Below, in pieces: positions 43,740 to 52,159 of a stretch of DNA of 64,000 bases. The DNA comes from Novispirillum itersonii subsp. itersonii ATCC 12639 (GTDB taxonomy: Bacteria > Pseudomonadota > Alphaproteobacteria > Rhodospirillales > Rhodospirillaceae), in the NCBI RefSeq assembly GCF_000381985.1, contig NZ_KB907338.1, forward strand, positions 372,001 to 436,000. Reading direction: 5' to 3'. The notes beneath the pieces were generated by a model, which was not told the origin of the DNA, did not search any database, and saw only the letters and a list, made by a program, of their open reading frames with translations. A program made the translations under genes and the position numbers. The first letter of the stretch is position 1; each line of letters opens with the position of its first letter.

Positions 43740-44231
43740 TTACCCGCCGCAGCACTTTTTATATTTCTTCCCCGATCCGCAGGAACACGGGTCATTCCGC
43801 CCGGGGGCGGTGTTGCGGACCGTTTCGCCTTTGGGGTTGACCTCGCCGCCGCAGACCAGCCATCCGGCCCCGGAGTCCCGGCGGAACTCGGCGCGTTCGT
43901 GATGAATCCGCTTCTGACCGTTCAGGCGGAAGCTGGCGATGTATTCCACCGTTGCGGTATCGGCGTCAGCGGCGCTGACGGCCCGCACCTCCAGCCCCAG
44001 CCAGTCGGCTTCCCCGGCGATCCGCGCGGTTTCCACCGGGTCAAAGTCCATCTGGATGTCGGGGGCCATCGTCCGCTGCAGATAGGCAATGTCGCCATGG
44101 GTGAAGGCGGTATAGCGGGACCGCATCAGGGCTTCTGCCGTCGCGGCGGGCTGCCCCGCCAGCAGCGGGCCGCAGCAGGCATCACCGGGAAGGCCGGATC
44201 CACAGGGGCAGGGCAGGGGAGAGTCAGACAT
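43740..44231 (-). CDS. YchJ-like protein with two SEC-C motifs
   Basis: 163 residues. It has an N-terminal SEC-C metal-binding motif (CPCGSGLPGDACCGP), the middle YchJ domain (AEALMRSRYTAFTHGDIAYLQ, strand HHERAEF), and a C-terminal SEC-C (NDPCSCGSGKKYKKCCG). SEC-C motifs bind zinc, as in SecA. The YchJ middle domain has an NTF2-like fold; role unknown. It lies just upstream of the YkgJ-type gene on the same strand. Confidence 0.92.
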   Translation of the reverse strand: MSDSPLPCPCGSGLPGDACCGPLLAGQPAATAEALMRSRYTAFTHGDIAYLQRTMAPDIQMDFDPVETARIAGEADWLGLEVRAVSAADADTATVEYIASFRLNGQKRIHHERAEFRRDSGAGWLVCGGEVNPKGETVRNTAPGRNDPCSCGSGKKYKKCCGG

Positions 44232-44451
44232 TCAGGCAACCTGCATCAGTTTTTACATGACGGTTTGTTTATGAAATAAAGAGGATCCAGTCTGAACAGA
44301 AGATGACCGGCCTGTGCCCGCCTGCCCGACAGGGTGCATACCGGTATGCCGCATACTGGGGTCTTTGCCTGTCTGCCATAATCAGGTAGGGTCCGCGCCG
44401 ACTGATGACCCCCGGATTGATGAGCCGGTGATTGAAGGGGACCCCCGCCCG

Positions 44452-44829
44452 ATGACACAGACCGCCGCCCCCAAGCTGCTGTTCCGCCTGATCCGCGCCG
44501 CTGACTGGAAAGCCGCCGCTGCTGCCGGAGAGTTCACCGGCTCTGACACCGACCGCGCCGACGGCTTCATTCATCTGTCCACCGCCGAGCAGGTGGCCGG
44601 TACCGCCGGGCGCTGGTATCCGGGGCTGGATGATCTGATGGTGCTGACCGTTGACCGCGACGCCCTGAAAAGCCCGGTGAAGATGGAGGCATCGACCAAA
44701 GGCAACCTCTACCCGCATCTGTACGGCCCGCTGCCGCTGGAAGCGGTGATGGCCGCCGATGCCGTGCCGCGCGATGCCAACGGGGATTACCGCTTCCCCG
44801 ACGGGCTGGGTGTGGACGGGTTTATTTGA
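44452..44829 (+). CDS. DUF952 family protein
   Basis: 125 residues with the DUF952 signature: LLFRLIRAADWKAAAAAG, the DGFIHLSTAEQV motif and YPHLYGPLPLEAVM. The family is structurally related to ADP-ribosyltransferase-like folds but has no demonstrated activity. The ATG at 44452 follows a GAAGGGG stretch. It is 21 bases upstream of pyrD, and the two plus the HAD gene look like one transcription unit. Confidence 0.87.
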   Translation: MTQTAAPKLLFRLIRAADWKAAAAAGEFTGSDTDRADGFIHLSTAEQVAGTAGRWYPGLDDLMVLTVDRDALKSPVKMEASTKGNLYPHLYGPLPLEAVMAADAVPRDANGDYRFPDGLGVDGFI

Positions 44830-44850
44830 TTCAGCAAGGAGGCAGCCGCC

Positions 44851-45921
44851 ATGTTTGACCCCTACGTTCTCGCCGGGCCGCTGCTGCGCCGCATGGACCC
44901 CGAAACCGCCCACCGCATGGGCCTGAAAGCCCTGAAGTGCGGGCTGGCCGGGCGTGACCGCACCCCGGCGGATCCGCGCCTTGCCGTCAGCCTGTGGGGC
45001 CGTACCTTTGCCAATCCGGTCGGGCTGGCCGCCGGGTTTGACAAGAATGCCGAGGCCGCCGACGCCCTGCTGGGCCTTGGGTTCGGCTTTGTCGAGGTCG
45101 GCGGCGTCACCCCGCGCCCGCAGCCCGGCAACCCGCGCCCCCGCGTGTTCCGCCTGCCGGAAGACGGCGCGGTGATCAACCGCATGGGCTTTAACAACGA
45201 CGGGCTGGACGTGGTGCGGGCCCGGCTGGCGGCGCGTGACCGCTCCGGCCCCGGTCTGCTGGGCGTCAATCTCGGTAAGAACAAGGATACCGAGGACGCC
45301 GCCAGCGACTATGAAAAAGGGGCCGCCGCCTTTGCGCCGCTGGCCGATTTTCTGGTCATCAACGTCTCCAGCCCCAACACGCCGGGCCTGCGGGCGTTGC
45401 AGGGGCGCGGCCCGCTGGTGGAAATCATCCAGCGCACCCATGCCGCCCTGCGGAAAACCGGGGCGCAGACGCCGCTGCTGCTGAAGATCGCCCCCGACAT
45501 GACCGCCGAGGATGAAGAGGATATTGCCGCCGTCGCCCTGTCGGAACACAGCGGCGGGCGTCTGGACGGGCTGGTCGTCTCCAACACCACCATCACCCGC
45601 CCGGAGACCCTGAAAGGCGCCAGCCGCCGCGAGACCGGCGGCCTGTCCGGGCGGCCGGTTTACGCCATGTCCACCGCCCTGCTGGGCCGGATGGCGAAGC
45701 GCACCGGCGCCAGCCTGCCGCTGATCGGGGTGGGGGGGATCGCCTCCGCCGCTGATGCCTATGCCAAGATCCGCGCCGGGGCGACGCTGGTGCAGCTGTA
45801 TACCGCGCTGATCTACGGCGGCCCGTCGCTGGTGCAGGAGATCAAGGCCGGTCTGCTGACCCTGCTGGAGCGTGACGGCTTCGCCAGTATTGCCGATGCC
45901 GTCGGCGCCGATCACCGTTGA
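44851..45921 (+). CDS. pyrD: Dihydroorotate dehydrogenase (quinone), class 2
   Basis: Oxidises dihydroorotate to orotate and passes electrons to ubiquinone; fourth step of pyrimidine synthesis. 356 residues, class 2 because of the N-terminal membrane-docking helices (PLLRRMDPETAHRMGL) and a Ser catalytic base in NVSSPNTPGLR. FMN-binding segments include GLAAGFDKN, GFVEVGGVTPRPQPGN and IGVGGIAS. An AGCAAGGAGG ribosome site precedes the ATG. Confidence 0.97.
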   Translation: MFDPYVLAGPLLRRMDPETAHRMGLKALKCGLAGRDRTPADPRLAVSLWGRTFANPVGLAAGFDKNAEAADALLGLGFGFVEVGGVTPRPQPGNPRPRVFRLPEDGAVINRMGFNNDGLDVVRARLAARDRSGPGLLGVNLGKNKDTEDAASDYEKGAAAFAPLADFLVINVSSPNTPGLRALQGRGPLVEIIQRTHAALRKTGAQTPLLLKIAPDMTAEDEEDIAAVALSEHSGGRLDGLVVSNTTITRPETLKGASRRETGGLSGRPVYAMSTALLGRMAKRTGASLPLIGVGGIASAADAYAKIRAGATLVQLYTALIYGGPSLVQEIKAGLLTLLERDGFASIADAVGADHR

Positions 45922-45935
45922 GAGAGGGATCTTCG

Positions 45936-46811
45936 ATGTCTGCCGTTCCGTTCCGGTCCCTGTCCTCCGTCCGCGAGATCGCCGGGGATTATGATGCCTT
46001 CATCCTTGATCTGTGGGGGGTGATTCACGACGGTTTCGCCGCCTTCCCGCACTCCGCCGACACCCTGCGCGCCCTGAAGGCGGCGGGGAAGAAGACCATG
46101 CTGCTGTCCAATGCCCCGCGCCGCCCCGGCGTGCTGATCGACCATCTGGCCGGAATGGGCATCCCCCGCGACCTGTATGGCGAGGTGATGTCATCGGGCG
46201 AGGCCATGCGCCTTGACCTGATTGCCCGCCGTGACCCGTTTTTCGCCGGGCTGGGTGATACCTGCTATCACATCGGGCCGGACCGTGACCTGTCGGTGTT
46301 CGACGAGGTGCCGGTGCGCCGCGTGGCGCTGGAAGACGCCGCCTTTATCGTCAACACCGGCCCGACCGAGCTGACCCACGGGCTGGATCTGTACCGCGAG
46401 ATCCTCGCCGCCGGGGCCGCCCGCCGCCTGCCGATGATCTGCGCCAACCCCGACAAGCTGGTGATCCGGCAGGGGCAGCCGGTGATGTGCGCCGGGGCGA
46501 TGGCCGACGAATACATCCGCCTTGGCGGCACCGTCGTCAACCGTGGCAAGCCCGATGCGGCGGTGTATCACACCTGCCTGTCGGTGCTGGGCGTTGATCC
46601 GGCCCGGGTCTGCGTGGTCGGGGATTCGCTGGAAACCGACGTGCAGGGCGCGGCCAATGCCGGGCTGGACTGCCTGTTTGTCACCGGGGGCATCCATGCC
46701 GCCACGCTCGGCTGTTCCTACGGGGTTTCTGCCGATCCGGCTAAGGTACAGGCCCTGCTGGACAGCGAAGGCCTGTCCGTCACCGCCACCGTCGGCGGCT
46801 TTATCTGGTAA
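45936..46811 (+). CDS. HAD superfamily class IIA hydrolase (TIGR01459-type)
   Basis: About 291 residues. HAD motif I reads AFILDLWGVIHDG with the nucleophile Asp; motif II is in KTMLLSNAPR; motif III/IV is in RVCVVGDSLETDVQGAANAG. The DLWGV variant marks the TIGR01459 group common in alphaproteobacteria, predicted to be a phosphatase on a small sugar or nucleotide phosphate. It begins 14 bases after the pyrD stop with a GAGAGAGGG ribosome site, so cotranscription is likely. Confidence 0.9.
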   Translation: MSAVPFRSLSSVREIAGDYDAFILDLWGVIHDGFAAFPHSADTLRALKAAGKKTMLLSNAPRRPGVLIDHLAGMGIPRDLYGEVMSSGEAMRLDLIARRDPFFAGLGDTCYHIGPDRDLSVFDEVPVRRVALEDAAFIVNTGPTELTHGLDLYREILAAGAARRLPMICANPDKLVIRQGQPVMCAGAMADEYIRLGGTVVNRGKPDAAVYHTCLSVLGVDPARVCVVGDSLETDVQGAANAGLDCLFVTGGIHAATLGCSYGVSADPAKVQALLDSEGLSVTATVGGFIW

Positions 46812-46910
46812 ATGTGATGGAAGGGGGCGAGGCCCCGGCCCCGCCCCTTTATTTTTATGAGTTAATAAACAGGGGCCAGACTGCCCCCACCCCGCAGGGA
46901 GACCGGACGC

Positions 46911-47936
46911 ATGCTGACCTATCCGTGGACCGACAACCCGGCGGCGGGCACCCTGATTCCGGTGGCTCCCGGTGTTTCGTGGCTGCGGATGCCGCTGCCC
47001 TTCGCGCTGGACCACATCAATCTGTGGGTGGTGGAAGACGGGGATGGCGTTGCCCTGATCGACACCGGCGTCGCCACCCCCGACACCCGCACCCTGTGGG
47101 AGAGCATCTTTACCGGCCCGCTGGCCGGGCGCAGCGTGACGCGGGTGTTTTCCACACACTTCCACCCCGACCACATGGGGCTGGCCGGATGGCTGTGCGA
47201 CCGCTTCCGCTGCGAGCTGTGGGCGACGCTGGGCGAATGGACCTTTGGGGTCATGCTGTCGCTGGACCAGACCCCCGACTTTACCGAGCGGCAGGTGGAT
47301 TTTTACCGCTCCCTCGGCTTTACGCCGGAGCAGCTGGAAAAGGTGCGGGCGCGCCGGAACCCCTACGCCCCGCGCGTGGCCCCGCTGCCGCGCCGCATCA
47401 GCCGCCTGACCGATGGACAGACCCTGTGGATTGGGGACAACCTGTGGCAGGTGATCGTCGGGCGTGGCCATTCGCCGGAACACGCCTGCCTGTATTGCCC
47501 GGCGCTGGATGTGCTGATCTCCGGCGATCAGGTGCTGCCGCGCATCAGCCCCAACATCAGCGTCTGGCCGCAGGAACCCGAGGCCGACCCGCTGGCGCTG
47601 TTTACCGAAAGCCTGCGCATCCTGCGCCATCAGGTGCCGGACTCCGCGCTGGTGCTGCCCAGCCACGGCCGCCCTTTCCACGGCCTGCACGCCCGCATCG
47701 ACGACCTGCTGGCCCACCACGCCGACCGCCTGCACGTCTGCGAGGAAGCCTGCGCCGACCGCCCGCACACGGCGATGGAGCTGGTGCCGGTGATGTTCCC
47801 CCGCGCGCTGGACGACCACCAGACCTACTTCGCCATCGGCGAAGTGCTGGCGCACCTGCACTTCCTGATCGGGCAGGACCGCATCGACCGCCTGACCGGC
47901 GACGATGGCACCTACCGCTATTATGCGGTGCGGTGA
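46911..47936 (+). CDS. MBL-fold metallo-hydrolase
   Basis: 341 residues. The metal-binding motif STHFHPDHMGLAG, followed by GRGHSPEHACLYCP, SGDQVLP and PSHGRPF, gives all the His/Asp ligands of a dinuclear metallo-beta-lactamase-fold enzyme. The C-terminal region (TAMELVPVMFPRALDDHQTY, in part) resembles the hydroxyacylglutathione-hydrolase-like/LACTB2-like group. Substrate unknown. Last gene before the accessory island. Confidence 0.9.
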   Translation: MLTYPWTDNPAAGTLIPVAPGVSWLRMPLPFALDHINLWVVEDGDGVALIDTGVATPDTRTLWESIFTGPLAGRSVTRVFSTHFHPDHMGLAGWLCDRFRCELWATLGEWTFGVMLSLDQTPDFTERQVDFYRSLGFTPEQLEKVRARRNPYAPRVAPLPRRISRLTDGQTLWIGDNLWQVIVGRGHSPEHACLYCPALDVLISGDQVLPRISPNISVWPQEPEADPLALFTESLRILRHQVPDSALVLPSHGRPFHGLHARIDDLLAHHADRLHVCEEACADRPHTAMELVPVMFPRALDDHQTYFAIGEVLAHLHFLIGQDRIDRLTGDDGTYRYYAVR

Positions 47937-48516
47937 GGGTTTGGGCTGGTGAGGCGGGGCGCTGCCCCCGGCAGGCTATATGCCTGCCAAGCAAAGAGAA
48001 AGCGGGCCTCTGCCCCCGATAGACGCAAAAGGAAAGCGGGGCTCTGCCCCGCTGGCCCCGGAAGGAGGCTCGGCCTCCTTCACCTCGAGATGGTCCATTT
48101 TCACGACATATCAGGCACATGACATAAGTTGCGCTAATGTTACCACTTTCCTCCAAAACATGCGCCGACACTCGTTAAAGAAAACAGTCTTTCTGCAAAA
48201 CCCCAAAATCTATAACGACCCGAATCAAATCATAGAAAGCTGGTAGGTGATTGCAGTTTTTACATGCTCAATCTTCCCCTTGGGATGTATAATGAAAAGG
48301 TATCTATTCATGGGTGCATGAAATTTTCAAGGCAGGTCGCTGGGCTTAAGAACGGCGATACGGACGTCTCGGGGCAAGGAGTAATAGGGGAAGGTGAAGC
48401 GGCGGAAGCAGTGGCAGCCGAAGTGCTGTTGCAACCATCATGGACTTGGCCCCTCGTGGCTTTGCCATGAATTAGCTTGATATTAACAGTACCACCAAGA
48501 TCAATGAACGGTGATC
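47937..48516. other. Left end of the accessory island: hairpin cluster then AT-rich gene-free DNA
   Basis: 580 bases without a supported gene. The left 150 bases hold three perfect hairpins and repeated GCGGGGCTCTGCCCC words. From about 48090 the composition drops in GC and codon-like structure disappears. Short open frames (for example 48264-48470) have no recognisable product. The promoter of the downstream operon should lie near 48470-48516. Confidence 0.55.
47970..48080. repeat. Cluster of three perfect hairpins with an 18-bp direct repeat
   Basis: GGCAGGC-TATAT-GCCTGCC (47970-47988), AGCGGGGC-TCT-GCCCCGCT (48035-48053) and AAGGAGGC-TCG-GCCTCCTT (48062-48080). AAAGCGGGCCTCTGCCCC (47999) recurs at 48033 with one change. 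Resembles clustered palindromic (REP-like) units at the junction between the core genes and the island. Confidence 0.75.
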
Positions 48517-49635
48517 ATGACGATGAGCGAGAAGCCTGACAAGGATATCGAAGGTTACGACGTCGGCGGGCGTAGTGTCGGCTGGGGAGAGGAATACCCT
48601 CTCGACAGTGTGTTTGTTCGTCGCGAAGAGCGAACCGTTTTTGAGACCGCCATTCGGATCAAGAAAAAGCGTTTTCAGCTGGATCCTGATTTCCAGCGCG
48701 ACTTCGTCTGGAAGACGGACAGGCAGTCCCGGCTGATTGAGTCTTGTCTGATGCGCATCCCGCTCCCGGTCTTTTATGTGGCTGAGGCAGTGGACGGAAA
48801 AATCATAGTCGTGGACGGATTGCAGCGGCTGACGACATTGTGCCGCTATATGAGCGACGAATTCGCTTTGGAATTTCACGACACTGCGGATGGTAAGCAG
48901 CACCCCCTTAATGGAAAAAAGTTCGACGAGCTTTCCGTGACCCTGCAGGAGCGCATACAGGATACGCCCTTGATCTTCTACATCCTTGACCATAAAGCCC
49001 CTGAACGGGCGAAACTTGACATTTTTGATCGGGTTAACAGTGGTGTCCCCCTCAGCCGTCAGCAAATGCGTAATTGCCTTTACAGCGGTCCGGCCACGCG
49101 GTGGCTGAGTAGGGCAGCTAAAAGCAAGGCGTTCCTGCAAGCCACGCATGATCTGTTCGACGCTGAGATCATGCGCGACCGCGAAGCGATAAACCGCTTC
49201 TGTGCCTTCCGTTTGCTAGGGTACGAGCAGTATAAAAATGAAGACATGGATGGCTTTCTGGGGCAAGCATTGGAGCATATGAATACGCTCAGTGAAGAGC
49301 AGCTCGAAAATTTAATGCAAGATTTCGAACGCTCCATGCTTTTAAATTCAAAGCTTTTTGGCGCACATTCTTTCCGAAAATCGTTGGCAGATGGAAATGG
49401 AGAGCAAAAGCGTTCTTCTATAAATATATCTCTGTTTGACGTGTTTTCAGTTATATTTTCTGATATTTCGAGAGATTTTTCCAAAAGCCAAGAGCGACGC
49501 GTTCATAAAGTCGTTGTTGACTTGCTCGTCAACAATCAGAAATTTGTTAGTTCGATCAGCACATCGACGACTGGTACCAAAAAGGTCCATGCTCGTTTTT
49601 CCATTGTGTATGAGGCCCTCAAGGGGATTATATAA
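48517..49635 (+). CDS. DUF262 domain protein (ParB/sulfiredoxin-like fold), first gene of a three-gene module
   Basis: 372 residues. The N-terminal half is DUF262: LDPDFQRDFVWKTDRQSRLI, IPLPVFYVAE, then VVDGLQRLTTLCRYMSDEF. The canonical DGQQR nucleotide motif reads DGLQR here. IFDRVNSGVPLSRQQMRNCL closes the domain. The C-terminal half is helical without the DUF1524 HNH nuclease seen in GmrSD-type restriction proteins, so any nuclease activity must come from a partner. The stop overlaps the next start (TAATG). ATG at 48517 is used; 48523 is possible. GC and codon use are lower than in the flanking genes, a sign of transfer. Confidence 0.87.
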   Translation: MTMSEKPDKDIEGYDVGGRSVGWGEEYPLDSVFVRREERTVFETAIRIKKKRFQLDPDFQRDFVWKTDRQSRLIESCLMRIPLPVFYVAEAVDGKIIVVDGLQRLTTLCRYMSDEFALEFHDTADGKQHPLNGKKFDELSVTLQERIQDTPLIFYILDHKAPERAKLDIFDRVNSGVPLSRQQMRNCLYSGPATRWLSRAAKSKAFLQATHDLFDAEIMRDREAINRFCAFRLLGYEQYKNEDMDGFLGQALEHMNTLSEEQLENLMQDFERSMLLNSKLFGAHSFRKSLADGNGEQKRSSINISLFDVFSVIFSDISRDFSKSQERRVHKVVVDLLVNNQKFVSSISTSTTGTKKVHARFSIVYEALKGII

Positions 49636-50786
49636 TGATCGAGCGAATCCTTCTCGGTAATTTCAAGTGCTTCGAGACTCTTGCCCTGCCGGTCGCACCG
49701 CTGACGCTGCTTACAGGCTTTAATGCTGGCGGAAAATCGACAGTCACCCAAGTGTTACTGTTGCTGGCCCAGACGTTGAGATCGGCACCGGAAAGCTGCA
49801 GGATCGCTCTTAACGGTCCATTGGCGCAGCTGGGCACTGCAGCGGAAGTCATGCGGGGGGACAGCCGAACACTGATGTTGGGGGCTCAGGCTGGCAACTC
49901 CAGGGTTAGGTGGATCCTCGAGGCAGAGGATCGACGGACAGCAACAGCACTCGACATCTCCTCCGTGAGCGTTGAAGACGAGACGGGGACGCGCGAGATC
50001 AAGTTGCCAACCCTTTCTCCATGGCGGGGAGGGATATCCAAAGATGCAATGGGTCTGGTCGATACTATCCTGAAGACCATTTTCATCAGCGCCGTGCGCA
50101 CCGGACTGAGCCCCACCTTCCCGTCCCCCGAGGATGTCGAGCCAGTTCACGCTGATGTCGGCCCGTGCGGCCAATTCGCATCGTGGTGGCTAGCACAATA
50201 CCTTGACGAAGAGGTCGAGGAAGCTCGTCGGCATCGAGGTGAGGCTGGTACCACCCTGCGTCGGCAAGTGGGAGCCTGGGCCAGCGAATTGTTCCCTGGT
50301 GCACAGGTCAACGCGGGATTTCTGGAACAGACCGGATTGGTGCAACTGCAATTGCGCCGCTCTATGACGGATGAATGGCGTCGGCCCGCCAATATCGGCT
50401 ATGGCCTGACCTATGCCTTCCCCATTCTGGTCGCGGGCCTGCTTGCTGCCCCCGGTCAAGTGCTAATCATCGACAGTCCCGAAGCCCATCTGCATCCCAG
50501 AGCGCAGTCGAAAATGGCGACCTTCATCGCTGCCATGGTGAAGGCTGGTGTCCAGATCATCTTAGAATCCCACAGTGACCACGTCCTTAATGGGGTTCGG
50601 CTGGCGGTCAAGGATGGTATCCTCATCCCCGATCAAGTCGCCGTGCACTTCTTCACCGGTGGCGAGAAAGGTGCTTCGCCTGTGATCTCGGCCTATGTGG
50701 ACACTCACGGTGGTGTCAGCGACTGGCCGGACGGCTTTTTCGATCAAGCGGAAAAGGACCTCGGAAGCCTCGCAGGGTGGGTTTGA
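49635..50786 (+). CDS. AAA/ABC-type ATPase with DUF3696 C terminus (OLD-like)
   Basis: 383 residues. Walker A is LTGFNAGGKSTVTQ (about residues 26-39). An ABC-signature-like NIGYGLTYAFPIL and Walker B VLIIDSPEAHLHPRAQSKMA follow, then the switch His in IILESHSDHVLNGVRLA. The C-terminal DUF3696 tail ends SDWPDGFFDQAEKDL. This is a SMC/RecF-like ATPase of the AAA_15/OLD group without a Toprim nuclease. Translationally coupled to the DUF262 gene (one-base overlap) and two bases from the next gene. ATP-driven sensing or DNA-end handling is inferred from the family. Confidence 0.9.
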   Translation: MIERILLGNFKCFETLALPVAPLTLLTGFNAGGKSTVTQVLLLLAQTLRSAPESCRIALNGPLAQLGTAAEVMRGDSRTLMLGAQAGNSRVRWILEAEDRRTATALDISSVSVEDETGTREIKLPTLSPWRGGISKDAMGLVDTILKTIFISAVRTGLSPTFPSPEDVEPVHADVGPCGQFASWWLAQYLDEEVEEARRHRGEAGTTLRRQVGAWASELFPGAQVNAGFLEQTGLVQLQLRRSMTDEWRRPANIGYGLTYAFPILVAGLLAAPGQVLIIDSPEAHLHPRAQSKMATFIAAMVKAGVQIILESHSDHVLNGVRLAVKDGILIPDQVAVHFFTGGEKGASPVISAYVDTHGGVSDWPDGFFDQAEKDLGSLAGWV

Positions 50787-50788
50787 GC

Positions 50789-51757
50789 ATGGTTACTTGG
50801 ACTGTCAACGAGCTGTCGATCAGCCGTCAATACGTTGACCTTGAGCGCTTTTCTGCAGAGCTCTTGGAGCTGGTCAAGGCCGCAATGTATATTCGGAATA
50901 ACGGACATCTGATCGACTGCACCGTGCAGCTCCACTGTTGGCCCATAACTGACGGGAAGACAGTCCGCGATGCTGTTGCGGCCCTGCCTGCCGATGCTCG
51001 GAAGATCGTCTTTGGCTGGCTGACCAAAGGGCCATTTGCGACTTCGGACCAGCAAGGGCCGGTTATGATGTCGGCCCCGGAAGTGCCCGTGATAGCTTAC
51101 CATGATAGCCGGGATGTGACCTGTCTGGGGTTGGGTGTCGTCGCCCGTCGCCTTTGGCGGGGGGAGGATGCGGGAGCTTTCAGTTTCGAGGGAAATCCTG
51201 CCTTCGAGAAACCCCACGTCCAACTTGCAGCCCTGCGCGATGGTGTGCCCGAGCCTGAGTTGGTCAATGTTCCCAATCAATGGGACGTTGCGGCAATTCG
51301 CGGACTTTGCGCCGCGCTAGCGCGACCTCGTAACTGGGACGCGATGGTGGATGAAGCTATCGAGCGGTTTCCCAATCTTTATATCCCGCGGGATCAGATC
51401 ATTAGAAACATGAGGTGCCTTCCATATAATCGTTCAGTAAATGATGCGATTATTGAAATACTAAAATTTCTGAATGATTTATCTTTGGCAAGGATTAAAC
51501 ATGGGGATGGTTCGAGAGAGGTTAATGATTGGATAAATACTTATGTTTGTGGGCATCGTAGTCGGTTTTCAGGGCAGGAGGTCGGGGATGGGAACAGGGA
51601 TCGGTTTACGTTCAATGACCCAGAGACCGGGGCCGACATACTTTGCCCAAATCACGGAAAAGTCCGTCTTGAGGTTAACTATAGGATACATTATGAGTGG
51701 CCAATGCCCGCTGGGAGGAGCCGCCTGAAGGTTCTGTACATCGGGGAGCACCTGTAA
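50789..51757 (+). CDS. Third protein of the DUF262/DUF3696 module, unknown function
   Basis: 322 residues. The N terminus (TWTVNELSISRQYVDLERF) is followed by a mixed alpha/beta middle region. The distinctive C-terminal module has FNDPETGADILCPNHGK, then YRIHYEWP, then LKVLYIGEHL. A similar C/HGK...RIHF...YIG.HL ending occurs, from memory, in proteins next to DUF3696 ATPases; its function is unknown. The Cys and His could bind metal or be catalytic. The part 51390-51560 is the most AT-rich coding DNA in the window. ATG at 50789 is two bases after the ATPase stop. It is a good candidate for the effector. Confidence 0.7.
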   Translation: MVTWTVNELSISRQYVDLERFSAELLELVKAAMYIRNNGHLIDCTVQLHCWPITDGKTVRDAVAALPADARKIVFGWLTKGPFATSDQQGPVMMSAPEVPVIAYHDSRDVTCLGLGVVARRLWRGEDAGAFSFEGNPAFEKPHVQLAALRDGVPEPELVNVPNQWDVAAIRGLCAALARPRNWDAMVDEAIERFPNLYIPRDQIIRNMRCLPYNRSVNDAIIEILKFLNDLSLARIKHGDGSREVNDWINTYVCGHRSRFSGQEVGDGNRDRFTFNDPETGADILCPNHGKVRLEVNYRIHYEWPMPAGRSRLKVLYIGEHL

Positions 51758-52159
51758 TTCTGTCCAATTTCTATGGTTCTCATCTTCTATCTTTGTTTCG
51801 GTCAGCGTGACGGGCAACCGTTACGTCAAATAGACGATGTCACTATTAACGTAACGTACAGTGGACTCGCGCATGGGGGCGTCTGGAGGATTTGGACATC
51901 TCGGAAAACAGTCTTCCCCCGGATCCAAGGGCCAATGGCCCTTGGCGGGTGTGGGCAGTGCCCATAAACAGGCACAACAGATCACACCCCCGAACCCTGT
52001 CGCCAGTCGGACTCCCCTTTACAAAGGGGTGGGGGGCTTGACCCCCCAAAGGGTATAGGGCACCTCTTATACGGTCTTTAAGGATGCAAGGGTCTTTATC
52101 CTTGAGGCTTAGGACTGTTAGTGCCGCTTACGGCGAACTTTAATCTTTACGGGACTGAA
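51758..52159. other. Gene-free spacer with structured repeats
   Basis: About 400 bases with no supported gene. It holds the first copy of the 72-bp repeat (51921-51992), a further hairpin GGGGGG-CTTG-ACCCCCC near 52032-52048, and the upstream region of the methyltransferase gene. AT content drops steadily from left to right. Confidence 0.5.
51921..51992 (+). repeat. 72-bp structured direct repeat, copy 1
   Basis: Begins GGATCCAAGGGCCAATGGCC and ends CACACCCCCG. It contains the palindrome AAGGGCCA-TGGCCCTT-type hairpin and the outer pair GGGTGTG/CACACCC. It matches copy 2 at 52945 with six differences over 72 bases by eye. Confidence 0.9.

Noticed and set aside
48264-48470. 68-codon frame left of the DUF262 gene
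   Set aside because: No ribosome site, no family resemblance on either strand; I considered a transposase remnant but found no motif to support it.
48511-49635. GmrSD type IV restriction enzyme
   Set aside because: The DUF262 half is present but the DUF1524 HNH nuclease is absent, and the partner genes are different.
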